Shown here: positions 43,732-51,468 of the stretch, piece after piece
Position numbering within the stretch: position 1 is the first letter of the stretch
How the letters are laid out: every line of letters begins with the position of its first letter
DNA from: Candidatus Borkfalkia avistercoris
GTDB lineage: Bacteria; Bacillota; Clostridia; Christensenellales; Borkfalkiaceae
Direction: 5' to 3'
DNA length: 64,000 nt
NCBI GenBank assembly: GCA_019115995.1
Contig: DXCL01000026.1
Span: 95,522-159,521 of the forward strand
Translations under genes and position numbers: made by a program
The notes under the pieces: generated by a model
Databases searched by the model: none
Told to the model about the DNA's origin: nothing
The model's input: only the letters and a program-made list of their open reading frames with translations

Positions 43732-45252
43732 TTATGCGCCTCTTTTCAGGATTTTATAACCTTTTTTAGGCTTGTGCCCGCGGTGCTTTCCTTTGTAAAG
43801 ATAAGACAGCGCGGCAACGATGATGAGTGCCGCGATCACGGCGATCACGATATATGCCCAAACGGGTATGGGCAGGCCCTTTACCTCCTCCCACATTTCG
43901 TTGACGGCAGCGTTTGTTTCATTGTCGAAATGCTGCATGACGGCGCTGCGCACGATGACTTCTTCGGTGGGGTACTGCGCGGAGATCTGCCTGTTCAGGC
44001 TGTCCTGAGAAACGTAGATGACGTAATTTTCGTATTCGCCCGTGCCGCCGAAGAAGTAATTGAGATCGTACGCGACGAGCGCGTTTCCGTCTTCGTCAAA
44101 GCCCGGCGTGCCTTCGGCGGACTCGTCGTACCAGTCGATCATCTCTTCGTAGACTTCGTCTCCCGCGATGGCGGAGGTGTAGCCGATAAAGTTCATGTTC
44201 GCCACGGCGTTTTCGGGTCGGGAAAGAAAGTCTATGAATTTCTGCGCCAGCTCTACGTTTGCGCCCTTGGGCATGACCCAGCCGTCAAACCAGATGTTGG
44301 AGCATTCTTCGGGCACGATGTAATTGAGGTATATGCCGCTTGCGGTCTGCTCGCCCGTTTCCTCGTCGAATACGGGTTCGGCGTCGTCCATGGAATACAC
44401 GGCGTCTCCGCTCCAAGCAAAGTTGATCGAAATTTTCCCGGTGATCATGTCTTGCTTGCCGCTGTCTACTTCAAAGCCGTAAAGGTACTGTTTGAGATCG
44501 AGCAGGGCGTTCTTGACTTTTTCCAATGTGTCTTCGTCCGTGCGGTTCATGATCTCGGTCACTTTGGCGTTGTATTCGGCGTATCTTTCGTCTGCAAGCG
44601 TCATTTCGGCGGCGTCGTATTCGTCTGTGAGCGCTTTCAATTCATCGCGGTACACGTACGCCACGCCCAAAAAGTAGGAATCGCGCACACTGTCTTTTAT
44701 GGTGGTCATATGGTCGTATGTGTTGCTCCAAATACCCGCCCAGCCGGAAAGATCCTCCGCGTTTACGAGTGCGGGGTTATACACATAGCCCATCGTTCCC
44801 CACATATAAGCGGCGGCGTAACGCGTCCAGCCGTTTTCTTCAAACAGATCTTTGATGTAGGGGGAAGCATACTTTGTATAATTGCTGTTTGCGAGAAAAT
44901 CGTCTGTGAAGGGTTCGACCATATCTTCGGAGATCATCTTCATGATCATATAATCGGAAGGGCAAACGAGGTCGTATCCCGCGGCGTTTATTTTCAGCTC
45001 GTTGTACATGTTTTCGTTGGTGCCGAAGGTGGAATATTCCACCGTAACGCCCGGGTTTTCTTCCTCGAATTTTGCGATGAGGTCTACATACTCGTCGCTC
45101 TCGCCGTCCGGTTGGCTGATATAGTCTTCCCAGTTATATACGCGGAGCACCGTGCTCGCGGAGGACGCCGCGCAGCCCGCTGCGGAAAGGGCAAGGGTGC
45201 CGATGATAAAAAGGGAAGCAAAAACGGCTGCTAAACGAAGGGCTCTGCTCAT
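43732..45252 (-). CDS. potD: Spermidine/putrescine-binding lipoprotein with C-terminal membrane anchor
   Basis: A 506-residue extracellular polyamine-binding protein. Signal peptide with lipobox SAAGC (Cys about 27), then the PotD opening LRVYNWEDYI, FEEENPGVTVEYSTFGTNE and later FAWSGDAVYSM and NIWFDGWVMPKGA. It is longer than typical PotD (about 350) because of insertions (an Asp/Glu-rich helix region) and an extra C-terminal membrane helix (about 460-483) followed by a Lys/Arg-rich cytoplasmic tail. Thus it is anchored at both ends. The potC stop overlaps its start by 4 bp. Confidence 0.9.
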   Translation of the reverse strand: MSRALRLAAVFASLFIIGTLALSAAGCAASSASTVLRVYNWEDYISQPDGESDEYVDLIAKFEEENPGVTVEYSTFGTNENMYNELKINAAGYDLVCPSDYMIMKMISEDMVEPFTDDFLANSNYTKYASPYIKDLFEENGWTRYAAAYMWGTMGYVYNPALVNAEDLSGWAGIWSNTYDHMTTIKDSVRDSYFLGVAYVYRDELKALTDEYDAAEMTLADERYAEYNAKVTEIMNRTDEDTLEKVKNALLDLKQYLYGFEVDSGKQDMITGKISINFAWSGDAVYSMDDAEPVFDEETGEQTASGIYLNYIVPEECSNIWFDGWVMPKGANVELAQKFIDFLSRPENAVANMNFIGYTSAIAGDEVYEEMIDWYDESAEGTPGFDEDGNALVAYDLNYFFGGTGEYENYVIYVSQDSLNRQISAQYPTEEVIVRSAVMQHFDNETNAAVNEMWEEVKGLPIPVWAYIVIAVIAALIIVAALSYLYKGKHRGHKPKKGYKILKRGA

Positions 45253-46040
45253 TTATTCGCCTCCTTACCCTTTCTCGCGCGGAGATTGACGATGAGCACC
45301 GCCGCGATCATCACGACGAAGATCAGCGCGGAGAGCGCGCGCAGAGCGGGCGTGGAGCTGTTCGTGCCGTTCTTTACCGCATTGTATACGTAGGTGCTTA
45401 TGGTGTCGAACGTGCGCGGCTTGGTGAACGCGGTCACGATATAATCGTCGAGCGAGAGAGTGATCGAGAGCATGAAGCCGGAGAGTATGCCGGAAAAGAT
45501 CTGCGGCAGAACCACTTTAAAGAGGGCGGTCGTGGGGCTTGCGCCGAGGTCGAGCGCCGCCTCGTATACGTTCGGATCCATCTGTTTCAGCTTCGGCATG
45601 ACGGACAGAATGACGAAGGGCGTGCAGAGCACCATATGCCCGACGATCAGGGAAAAGTATGTTCTGTACAGAGCGACGAAGGAGAAGAGGAGGGCGAGCG
45701 AGATCGCCGTAACGATCTCCGCGTTGATGATAGGTATCTGCGACACTGCTTTCAGGGGCGCGCCGACCTTCTTTTTGCTGTAAAAAATGCCGATGGCGCC
45801 CGCCGTTCCGAGTATGGTGGAGAGCACCGCCGCAACGAGCGCGAGCACGACCGTATTGGCGAGAATGCGCATGATCTCTCTGCTTTGAAAGAGCTGTGCA
45901 TAGAGTTTGAAGGAAAATCCCTGCCATCTGCCGATGACGTTCGCGTCCGTAAAGCTGTACACGACGAGCAGGAGGATCGGGGAATAAATAAAGATGAGGA
46001 CGGCGACGCACAACGCGACCGATAAAATTTTCTTTACCAT
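45249..46040 (-). CDS. potC: Polyamine ABC transporter permease PotC
   Basis: A 263-residue inner permease with six membrane segments and the EAA loop EAALDLGASPTTALFKVVLPQI that contacts the ATPase. The N-terminus FIYSPILLLVVYSFTD is typical of PotC. Overlaps potB by 7 bp and potD by 4 bp. Confidence 0.93.
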   Translation of the reverse strand: MVKKILSVALCVAVLIFIYSPILLLVVYSFTDANVIGRWQGFSFKLYAQLFQSREIMRILANTVVLALVAAVLSTILGTAGAIGIFYSKKKVGAPLKAVSQIPIINAEIVTAISLALLFSFVALYRTYFSLIVGHMVLCTPFVILSVMPKLKQMDPNVYEAALDLGASPTTALFKVVLPQIFSGILSGFMLSITLSLDDYIVTAFTKPRTFDTISTYVYNAVKNGTNSSTPALRALSALIFVVMIAAVLIVNLRARKGKEANK

Positions 46041-46849
46041 AAATTCGCACCTCGCGCGTTGTCCTTTTCGTCTTTGAAGCCGCCCGTCGCGAGCAGCGTC
46101 AAAAAGATGATCACGAGCAGAATGATGGAGATCATGGAGCCCATGTGCCAGTTGTCGTAGGTCGTAAAGTACTCGTCTATGAGCTTGCCGAGAATGGTGA
46201 TGTTAAAGTTGGAGAGGGTATCGCTCACGACGTAATTGGTCATCGACGGCATAAAGACCATCGTGATGCCGGAAATGACGCCCGGCATCGACAGGGGAAA
46301 CGTTACGCGCGTAAAAACGGTGAACTTGTTTCCTCCCAGATCCGCCGCCGCTTCCAGATAGCTTTTGTCCAGCTTTTCCAGCGTAGTGTAGAGGGGAAGG
46401 ATCATAAAGGGTAGAAAATCGTAAACCATGCCGATGATGGTGTTCAGGTAATTCTGCGTGCCTAACAAACCGATCAGATCCAAAAGCTCGCGCAGCGCCG
46501 TGATGCGCAGGACGAAATTGATCCACATGGGCATGATGAAGATCATGAGCAGAACATATTTCTTTTTCCAGGTGCTTCTTGCCAGAACATAGGCGAGCGG
46601 ATAGGCGATGACCAGACAGATCGCCGTGGAGATAATGGCGATCGTAAAACTCATCAGCAGGGTGGAAAGTTTTGCTTTGCTCGTAAAAAAGTCTGCAAAA
46701 TTGGCGAAGGTGAACGTGAGCCCGCCGTCCGCACCCTCGCCCGTAAAGGCGTAAAACAGGATCATCAGCATGGGAATGACCACAAACAGCAGGAGGAAGA
46801 GCGCATAGGGAATGCAGAGCTGTTTTCTGGAAAAGTGCAGCTTCATCAT
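46034..46849 (-). CDS. potB: Polyamine ABC transporter permease PotB
   Basis: A 271-residue permease with six membrane segments and the EAA loop EAAADLGGNKFTVFTRVTFPLS. It has PYALFLLLFVVIPMLMILFYAF at the start and LPFMILPLYTTLEKLD before the EAA loop, as in PotB. ATGA overlap with potA. Confidence 0.93.
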   Translation of the reverse strand: MMKLHFSRKQLCIPYALFLLLFVVIPMLMILFYAFTGEGADGGLTFTFANFADFFTSKAKLSTLLMSFTIAIISTAICLVIAYPLAYVLARSTWKKKYVLLMIFIMPMWINFVLRITALRELLDLIGLLGTQNYLNTIIGMVYDFLPFMILPLYTTLEKLDKSYLEAAADLGGNKFTVFTRVTFPLSMPGVISGITMVFMPSMTNYVVSDTLSNFNITILGKLIDEYFTTYDNWHMGSMISIILLVIIFLTLLATGGFKDEKDNARGANLW

Positions 46850-48399
46850 TTTTGTTTTGCCTCCTGTTTCAGTGCGAGACGTATTTTTTCCGGAGCGATC
46901 TTTACGCTTACGAGGTCGTTTTCGTTCCAGAGGTCTTCCGTGTCGAGCACGTAGTCTTCCTCGTTTTCCTGTGTGCGGACGATGACCTGATAGTGATCGC
47001 CCTTATAGATGATGGAAACGATGTGCCCCTGCGCGCCGCCTTCGTCCGCGTTGTCGCTGATCTCGATGTCGGTAAATCCGACCTCGACGGTAACGTCCGT
47101 ATCGGTCAGGTCGAGCTGTTCTCCTTCGGCGGTTATGAGGTAGCCCTCGTCGTCCAGATGCGAGCCGGGGTAGAGCTGGGTCACGTCGCATGCAAATTCT
47201 CCGTCGCCGAAAACCACCGTGTTCTTTTTCGTGATATAGCCGTCGTAGCGGTTGACGGTAAATTCCTTTTTCATGATGTGGATCCCGTCGGGCAGAATGT
47301 CGAGCCCGATCGTTTCTCCCACGTTTCTGCTCTCCGTGTTCTGAATGACGACCTCCGTTTTACCCACCATGACGGTGATCTCGTAATGCACCCCTTTGAA
47401 TACGACGCTGATGACCTCGCCTTTGAGCATGCCCTCGTCCGCGCTTGTCATCTTGATGTCTTCGGGCCTTACGACCACGTCTACCTTTTCGTGCAGGGCA
47501 AAATCGTCGAGGCATTTGAAGTTGCGGTTGCAAAAACGCACCAGCCTGTTGCCGACCATCGTGCCGTTGAAGAGGTTGGAGTCTCCTATAAAATTTGCGA
47601 CGAACGCGTTGGCTGGTTCGTTGTATATCGAGGTGGGGGTTCCGATCTGCTGGATCTGCCCGTCCTTCATTACGACTATGGTGTCGCTCATCGTGAGCGC
47701 CTCTTCCTGGTCGTGCGTAACGTAAATAAAGGTGATGCCGAGCTTTTTGTGCATTTCTTTGAGCTCGATCTGCATCTCTTTGCGCATTTTCAGATCGAGC
47801 GCGCCGAGCGGCTCGTCGAGCAAAAGGATCTCCGGCTCGTTCACGATGGCGCGCGCGATCGCCACGCGCTGCTGCTGCCCGCCGGAAAGGGTGGAAACGC
47901 TCCTCTTTTCGAATCCTTCCAGGTCGACGACCGCGAGCGCGTTTTTCACCTTTTCGTCTATCTCGCGGCGGGTGAGTTTTTGCAGCTTCGTATAGGTTTC
48001 TCCCTTTTCGTTCACGTAGGTAACGGGGATCTTTTTGAGTTTGAGCCCGAAAGCCACGTTGTCGTAAATGTTGTAGTGGGGGAAAAGAGCGTAGCGCTGA
48101 AAGACCGTATTGATCGGTCGTTTGTTCGGGGGAAGATTGGTGATGTCTTTGCCGTTGAGCAGTATCTTGCCGGACGTGGGAATATCGAACCCTGCGATCA
48201 TGCGAAGGGTCGTCGTTTTCCCGCAGCCGCTCGGCCCTAAAAAGGTGATGAATTCACCCTTACGGACGTAGAGGTCTATGTTGTCGACGGCAACGGTTTC
48301 ATCAAACACTTTGGAGGCGCCTACGATCTCGATGATCTTTTCGTCTTTGACGGGCGAGGCGGTTGCTGCGGCGGCTGCCGGCTTTTTCGGGTCTGTCAT
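46846..48399 (-). CDS. potA: Polyamine ABC transporter ATPase PotA with extra C-terminal TOBE-like unit
   Basis: A 517-residue ATPase, against about 350-380 normally. Walker A GPSGCGKTT, signature LSGGQQQRVAIARA, Walker B ILLLDEPLGALD and the H-loop VTHDQEEAL are intact. After the first TOBE region (VVVRPEDIKMTSADEGMLKGEVISVVFKGVHYE) comes a linker and a second unit of similar layout (FTDIEISDNADEGGAQGHIVSIIYKGDHYQ...APEKIRLAL), so the regulatory domain is duplicated. A short Ala/Lys N-terminal extension (DPKKPAAAAATAS) is also unusual. First gene of the minus-strand pot operon. Confidence 0.92.
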   Translation of the reverse strand: MTDPKKPAAAAATASPVKDEKIIEIVGASKVFDETVAVDNIDLYVRKGEFITFLGPSGCGKTTTLRMIAGFDIPTSGKILLNGKDITNLPPNKRPINTVFQRYALFPHYNIYDNVAFGLKLKKIPVTYVNEKGETYTKLQKLTRREIDEKVKNALAVVDLEGFEKRSVSTLSGGQQQRVAIARAIVNEPEILLLDEPLGALDLKMRKEMQIELKEMHKKLGITFIYVTHDQEEALTMSDTIVVMKDGQIQQIGTPTSIYNEPANAFVANFIGDSNLFNGTMVGNRLVRFCNRNFKCLDDFALHEKVDVVVRPEDIKMTSADEGMLKGEVISVVFKGVHYEITVMVGKTEVVIQNTESRNVGETIGLDILPDGIHIMKKEFTVNRYDGYITKKNTVVFGDGEFACDVTQLYPGSHLDDEGYLITAEGEQLDLTDTDVTVEVGFTDIEISDNADEGGAQGHIVSIIYKGDHYQVIVRTQENEEDYVLDTEDLWNENDLVSVKIAPEKIRLALKQEAKQK

Positions 48400-48434
48400 A
48401 TGCGATTTTCCTGCTTATTATTTTTATAGACACT

Positions 48435-48463
48435 ATTATATAGAGAAAGGGCGCAAATTTCAA
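48435..48463 (-). promoter_or_regulatory. Promoter of the potABCD operon
   Basis: Read on the minus strand: TTGAAA (complement of 48458-48463), 17-bp spacer, perfect TATAAT (complement of 48435-48440), 36 bp before the potA start. Confidence 0.75.
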
Positions 48464-48535
48464 ATAAAAAAGGCGCCTCTTGCAAAATTCGGAAAAATGT
48501 TTTTCATGAGAAAAGGGGATTTGCGAAGGCAAGCG

Positions 48536-48565
48536 AAAAAGCGACCCGTATTCGGGTCGCTTTTT
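48536..48565 (-). terminator. Terminator of rpsT
   Basis: Thirteen-bp stem AAAAAGCGACCCG (48536-48548) with its complement (48553-48565), loop TATT; the stem includes an A/T run on both sides so it works in either direction. Confidence 0.85.
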
Positions 48566-48601
48566 GTTCTGCCGACATATAAATATAAGAGGGGGGGGGA
48601 A

Positions 48602-48997
48602 TTACTCGGCGTCTTCCGCTTTCGCCTTTTTTGCCCTCGTCTTTTTGGGCTTCTCTTCCACTGCGGGGGCGGCTGCGGGCGCTTCGGGCTGAACCTCGGC
48701 GGGCGCTTCTTCTGCGGGCGCTGCCGCAACAGACGCTTTTGCTGCGTTCAGGTTTTTGGCGAGCGCAGATTTCTTGTTGGCCGCGTTGTTCTTGTGGAGG
48801 ATTCCCTTTGAAGCTGCGGAATCTATGATGGAAACGGTTTCGGGCAAAAGCTTTTCAGCTGCCGCCACGTCACCCGCGGCCAAAGCTGCATTAAATTTTT
48901 TGATAGCCGTTTTGACGGAAGATTTGATCATCTTGTTCTGAGAGGTCTTCTTTTCGATGACGGCTACGCGCTTTTTAGCGGATTTAATGTTAGGCAC
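48602..48997 (-). CDS. rpsT: Ribosomal protein S20 with long Ala/Pro/Lys-rich tail
   Basis: A 131-residue protein. Residues 1 to about 86 are canonical S20 ([22 protein letters not shown]...[22 protein letters not shown]), which binds the 5' domain of 16S rRNA. The remaining about 45 residues are a low-complexity Ala/Pro/Glu stretch ending in a Lys-rich segment ([11 protein letters not shown]) absent from ordinary S20 of about 88 residues. GTG start at 48997, with AAAGGAG upstream. Own promoter and terminator. Confidence 0.95.
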   Translation of the reverse strand: MPNIKSAKKRVAVIEKKTSQNKMIKSSVKTAIKKFNAALAAGDVAAAEKLLPETVSIIDSAASKGILHKNNAANKKSALAKNLNAAKASVAAAPAEEAPAEVQPEAPAAAPAVEEKPKKTRAKKAKAEDAE

Positions 48998-49039
48998 TTT
49001 GATTCTCCTTTCGATATTGTTCTCGTTGATACCTAAGCT

Positions 49040-49068
49040 ATTTTATCACAAAAAAAAACGAATGTAAA
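49040..49068 (-). promoter_or_regulatory. Promoter of rpsT
   Basis: On the minus strand: TTTACA (complement of 49063-49068), 17-bp spacer, TAAAAT (complement of 49040-49045). Confidence 0.7.
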
Positions 49069-49142
49069 CTGTTTTTTTATTAAAAATTATAATTTATTCG
49101 CCGTATTCCGAATATTTTTAAGAGCAAAGGGAGGGAAGGTTT

Positions 49143-49955
49143 ACGCAAAAATATATCGGGGTTTTCGACAGCGGGATCGGCGGGCTCACGCTGCTTTCCG
49201 CGTGCGCCGATAAAATGCCCGCGGAAAAGTTTTTATATTTCGGCGATAATTTGCATGCGCCGTACGGGAACAGAAGCGAGGAAGAGATCCGTTTGCTCGC
49301 GTGCAGGGCGTTCGGAAAGCTCGCAAAATATCCGCTCAAAGCGGCGGTCATTGCGTGCAATACGGTTACGGCAGACGCCGCCGCCCTTCTGCGCGCCCGT
49401 TACCCGTTTCCGATCGTCGGCGTGGAGCCCGCCGTGTTGCCTGCGGCAAGGTCGGGTGCGGCGCGCGTTCTCGTGCTCGCGACGAAAGCGACGCTCCGAT
49501 CTACCCGCTACGGGGCGCTGTGCGCGCGGTGCGGTAATACAGAGATCGTTTCTTATGCCCCCGAACGGCTCGCCGCGGCGATCGAAAAAAATATTTTTCA
49601 TCGGGAACGGCTCGATCTTTCAAAGCATCTGCCGCGGTTAAAATGCGGCGCCGTCGTGCTCGGTTGCACGCATTATATTTTCTTCAAACGGGAGATAGAG
49701 GACTTTTACGGTTGCAGGGCGTACGACGGCAACGGCGGCGCGGCGGACCGGCTGTCGTTTTTGCTTCGCGGCGGCCGTATAGAGGGCGATTTTTGCCAAA
49801 ATATAGGGATAGCTGACCACCAAAACATAAACACAAACATATGTTCAAAAAAATCGCAAAAAAACTCAAAAAATGCGCCTATTTTCCTTGGAATGGCAAA
49901 AAATAAAAATAAAAAGGTGTTTTTAACGTTTAGCTATACAAACAAATGTTCGTAA
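49143..49955 (+). CDS. murI: Glutamate racemase with non-standard start codon and unusual C-terminal tail
   Basis: Makes D-glutamate for peptidoglycan. The conserved N-terminus YIGVFDSGIGGLTLL, catalytic Cys in ACNT (Cys 72) and GCTHY (Cys 175), and FGDNLHAPYGNRS are all intact. However, no ATG, GTG or TTG lies between the upstream in-frame stop (near 49119) and the conserved motif. The best initiation site is ACG 49143, 8 bp after AGGGAGG; the first ATG (49215) would remove the catalytic Asp. The last about 45 residues are encoded by AT-rich DNA and do not resemble the family's usual ending (FYTTGD-type). Total length 270 is nonetheless normal. Confidence 0.82.
   Translation, partial: TQKYIGVFDSGIGGLTLLSACADKMPAEKFLYFGDNLHAPYGNRSEEEIRLLACRAFGKLAKYPLKAAVIACNTVTADAAALLRARYPFPIVGVEPAVLPAARSGAARVLVLATKATLRSTRYGALCARCGNTEIVSYAPERLAAAIEKNIFHRERLDLSKHLPRLKCGAVVLGCTHYIFFKREIEDFYGCRAYDGNGGAADRLSFLLRGGRIEGDFCQNIGIADHQNINTNICSKKSQKNSKNAPIFLGMAKNKNKKVFLTFSYTNKCS
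49834..49847 (+). promoter_or_regulatory. LexA/DinR-like box 1
   Basis: CAAACATATGTTCA matches the Gram-positive SOS box CGAACRNRYGTTYG at 12 of 14 positions. It lies inside the AT-rich 3' end of murI, about 190 bp before the mraZ promoter. Confidence 0.35.
49939..49952 (+). promoter_or_regulatory. LexA/DinR-like box 2
   Basis: CAAACAAATGTTCG matches CGAACRNRYGTTYG at 13 of 14 positions. It is 105 bp from box 1 (about ten helical turns) and 60 bp before the mraZ -35. Confidence 0.45.
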
Positions 49956-49962
49956 ACATATA

Positions 49963-49997
49963 AAAACGACTAAAAAAACTGCAAAAAATTCAAAAAA
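49963..49997 (+). other. Phased A-tracts (predicted bent DNA) upstream of the mraZ promoter
   Basis: Runs of five to seven A centred near 49965, 49975, 49985 and 49994 recur with about 10-bp period; another phased set lies at 49847-49873. Such phasing produces intrinsic curvature and can act as an UP-like element. Confidence 0.6.
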
Positions 49998-50007
49998 TTT
50001 CATGGAT

Positions 50008-50040
50008 GTGGTTGACAGTGGTCAAAAGTGGTGGTATAAT
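50008..50040 (+). promoter_or_regulatory. Consensus mraZ promoter with three MraZ boxes
   Basis: Perfect TTGACA (50012-50017), 17-bp spacer, perfect TATAAT (50035-50040). GTGG occurs at 50008, 50018 and 50028, a 10-bp-spaced direct repeat overlapping the -35 and spacer, which is the known arrangement of MraZ binding sites. MraZ should therefore repress its own cluster. Confidence 0.8.
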
Positions 50041-50068
50041 GGATACATCACAAAGGGACGAAGGGGCA

Positions 50069-50512
50069 ATGTATTCTTTTAACGGCAGGTTCAACAATCG
50101 GTTGGACGACAAAAACAGAATACGCATTCCCGCCAAGTACAAGGCGGAGCTCGAAGCAGGGTACAAGCTCGCTTTCGGCCCGGATAAGACCATCTATGTT
50201 TTGCCGTACGAGGAGTATAAAAAGATACTCGACAGCTTCGGCAGCGTTTCCATCTTCGATACCGAAACGCAGGACGCCATCGCGGAATTTACGGGTATGG
50301 TGTTCGACGTTACGGAGGACAATCAGGGGAGGATCGTGATCCCGCAGGAACTCAAAGAGCATGCCGAGATCGATAAAGAGATCGTCATCGTCGGCGCGGC
50401 GACTTACCTGCGCATCGAATCCGCCGAAAACTTTGCCAAGAGAAATTCTGGCAAGAATATCAACAATGTGTTTGCCAAGCTGAAAAACCTCGGCGCGGGC
50501 AGGGCCGAATGA
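50069..50512 (+). CDS. mraZ: MraZ, transcriptional regulator of the division cluster
   Basis: A 147-residue protein with two AbrB-like swapped-hairpin halves; the first contains FNNRLDDKNRIRIPAKYK, the second DNQGRIVIPQEL. MraZ forms a ring and binds GTGG/TGGG repeats. I start at ATG 50069 (AAGGGG upstream, family-like MYSFNGRF); the ATG at 50039 overlaps the -10 box and cannot be on the mRNA. ATGA overlap with rsmH. Confidence 0.95.
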   Translation: MYSFNGRFNNRLDDKNRIRIPAKYKAELEAGYKLAFGPDKTIYVLPYEEYKKILDSFGSVSIFDTETQDAIAEFTGMVFDVTEDNQGRIVIPQELKEHAEIDKEIVIVGAATYLRIESAENFAKRNSGKNINNVFAKLKNLGAGRAE

Positions 50513-51456
50513 TCGAGTTTTCTCATATCCCGGTCATGCCGGAAGAATGCATGAAGGGGCTGGCTCTGAAAGACGGGGGCGTTTATTTTGACGGAACGAT
50601 CGGAGGGGGCGGACATTCCTACGAGATCCTGAAAAGGACTTCTCCGAACGGCAGGCTGATCGCGACCGATCTCGACGACAACGCGATCGCCGCGGCGACA
50701 AAAAGGCTTTCCGAATTTGCGGGAAGGTTTCAGATATATAAAAGCAATTACAAAAATTACGCCGCCGTGTTGGAAAGGGCGGGGGCGGACAAGCTTGACG
50801 GTGTGATGCTCGACTTCGGCGTTTCGAGTTTTCAGCTCGACGAAGAGAGCCGCGGTTTCAGTTATATGAAAAACGCTCCGCTCGATATGCGCATGGATCC
50901 CGAAGGAGATCTTACGGCGGAGGCGGTCGTGAACGGATATTCCGAAGACGCGCTTTTCCGCATCATACGGGATTACGGAGAAGAACCGTTCGCAAAGAGA
51001 ATCGCCGGGAACATCGTCGCCGAAAGAAAAAAGGGGAGGATCACCGAGAGCGGACAGCTCGTTTCCATTATAGAAAAGAGCATTCCCGCAAAATTCAGGC
51101 ACGGCGCCCCGTTTTCGAGAAAGACGTTTCAGGCGATCCGCATTGAAGTCAACGGCGAGCTCGACGGATTGGAAGATGCGGTGCGCGGGCTTTCCCGCAG
51201 GCTCAAAAAGGGCGGCAGGATATGCGTGCTTACCTTTCATTCGCTGGAAGACAGGATCGTCAAAAATGTTTTTAAGGATCTGGAAACGGATTGTATATGC
51301 GACAAGAGTTTGCCCGTATGCGTCTGCGGAAAGAAAAAGGAATTGGAGATCATCACAAAAAAACCTCTGACTGCGTCGGAGGAAGAACTCAGAAACAATA
51401 CGCGATCCAAAAGCGCAAAACTGCGCATAGCGGAAAGGGTGGAAGAATATATATAA
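50509..51456 (+). CDS. rsmH: 16S rRNA m4C1402 methyltransferase
   Basis: A 315-residue SAM-dependent enzyme (MraW). Conserved IPVMPEEC, SAM loop GTIGGGGHSYEIL, DFGVSSFQLDEESRGFSY and the C-terminal TFHSLEDRIVK are intact. An insertion CICDKSLPVCVCGKKKE near the end is a normal RsmH zinc-like segment. Usual second gene of the division cluster. Confidence 0.97.
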   Translation: MIEFSHIPVMPEECMKGLALKDGGVYFDGTIGGGGHSYEILKRTSPNGRLIATDLDDNAIAAATKRLSEFAGRFQIYKSNYKNYAAVLERAGADKLDGVMLDFGVSSFQLDEESRGFSYMKNAPLDMRMDPEGDLTAEAVVNGYSEDALFRIIRDYGEEPFAKRIAGNIVAERKKGRITESGQLVSIIEKSIPAKFRHGAPFSRKTFQAIRIEVNGELDGLEDAVRGLSRRLKKGGRICVLTFHSLEDRIVKNVFKDLETDCICDKSLPVCVCGKKKELEIITKKPLTASEEELRNNTRSKSAKLRIAERVEEYI

Positions 51457-51468
51457 GGAGACAAGGAA

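Noticed and set aside
43774..45234. Plus-strand ORF of 486 codons
   Set aside because: Opposite potD, which has a signal peptide and family motifs.
50039..50068. Upstream ATG for mraZ at 50039
   Set aside because: It overlaps the -10 box, so it would not be on the mRNA; ATG 50069 gives the conserved N-terminus.
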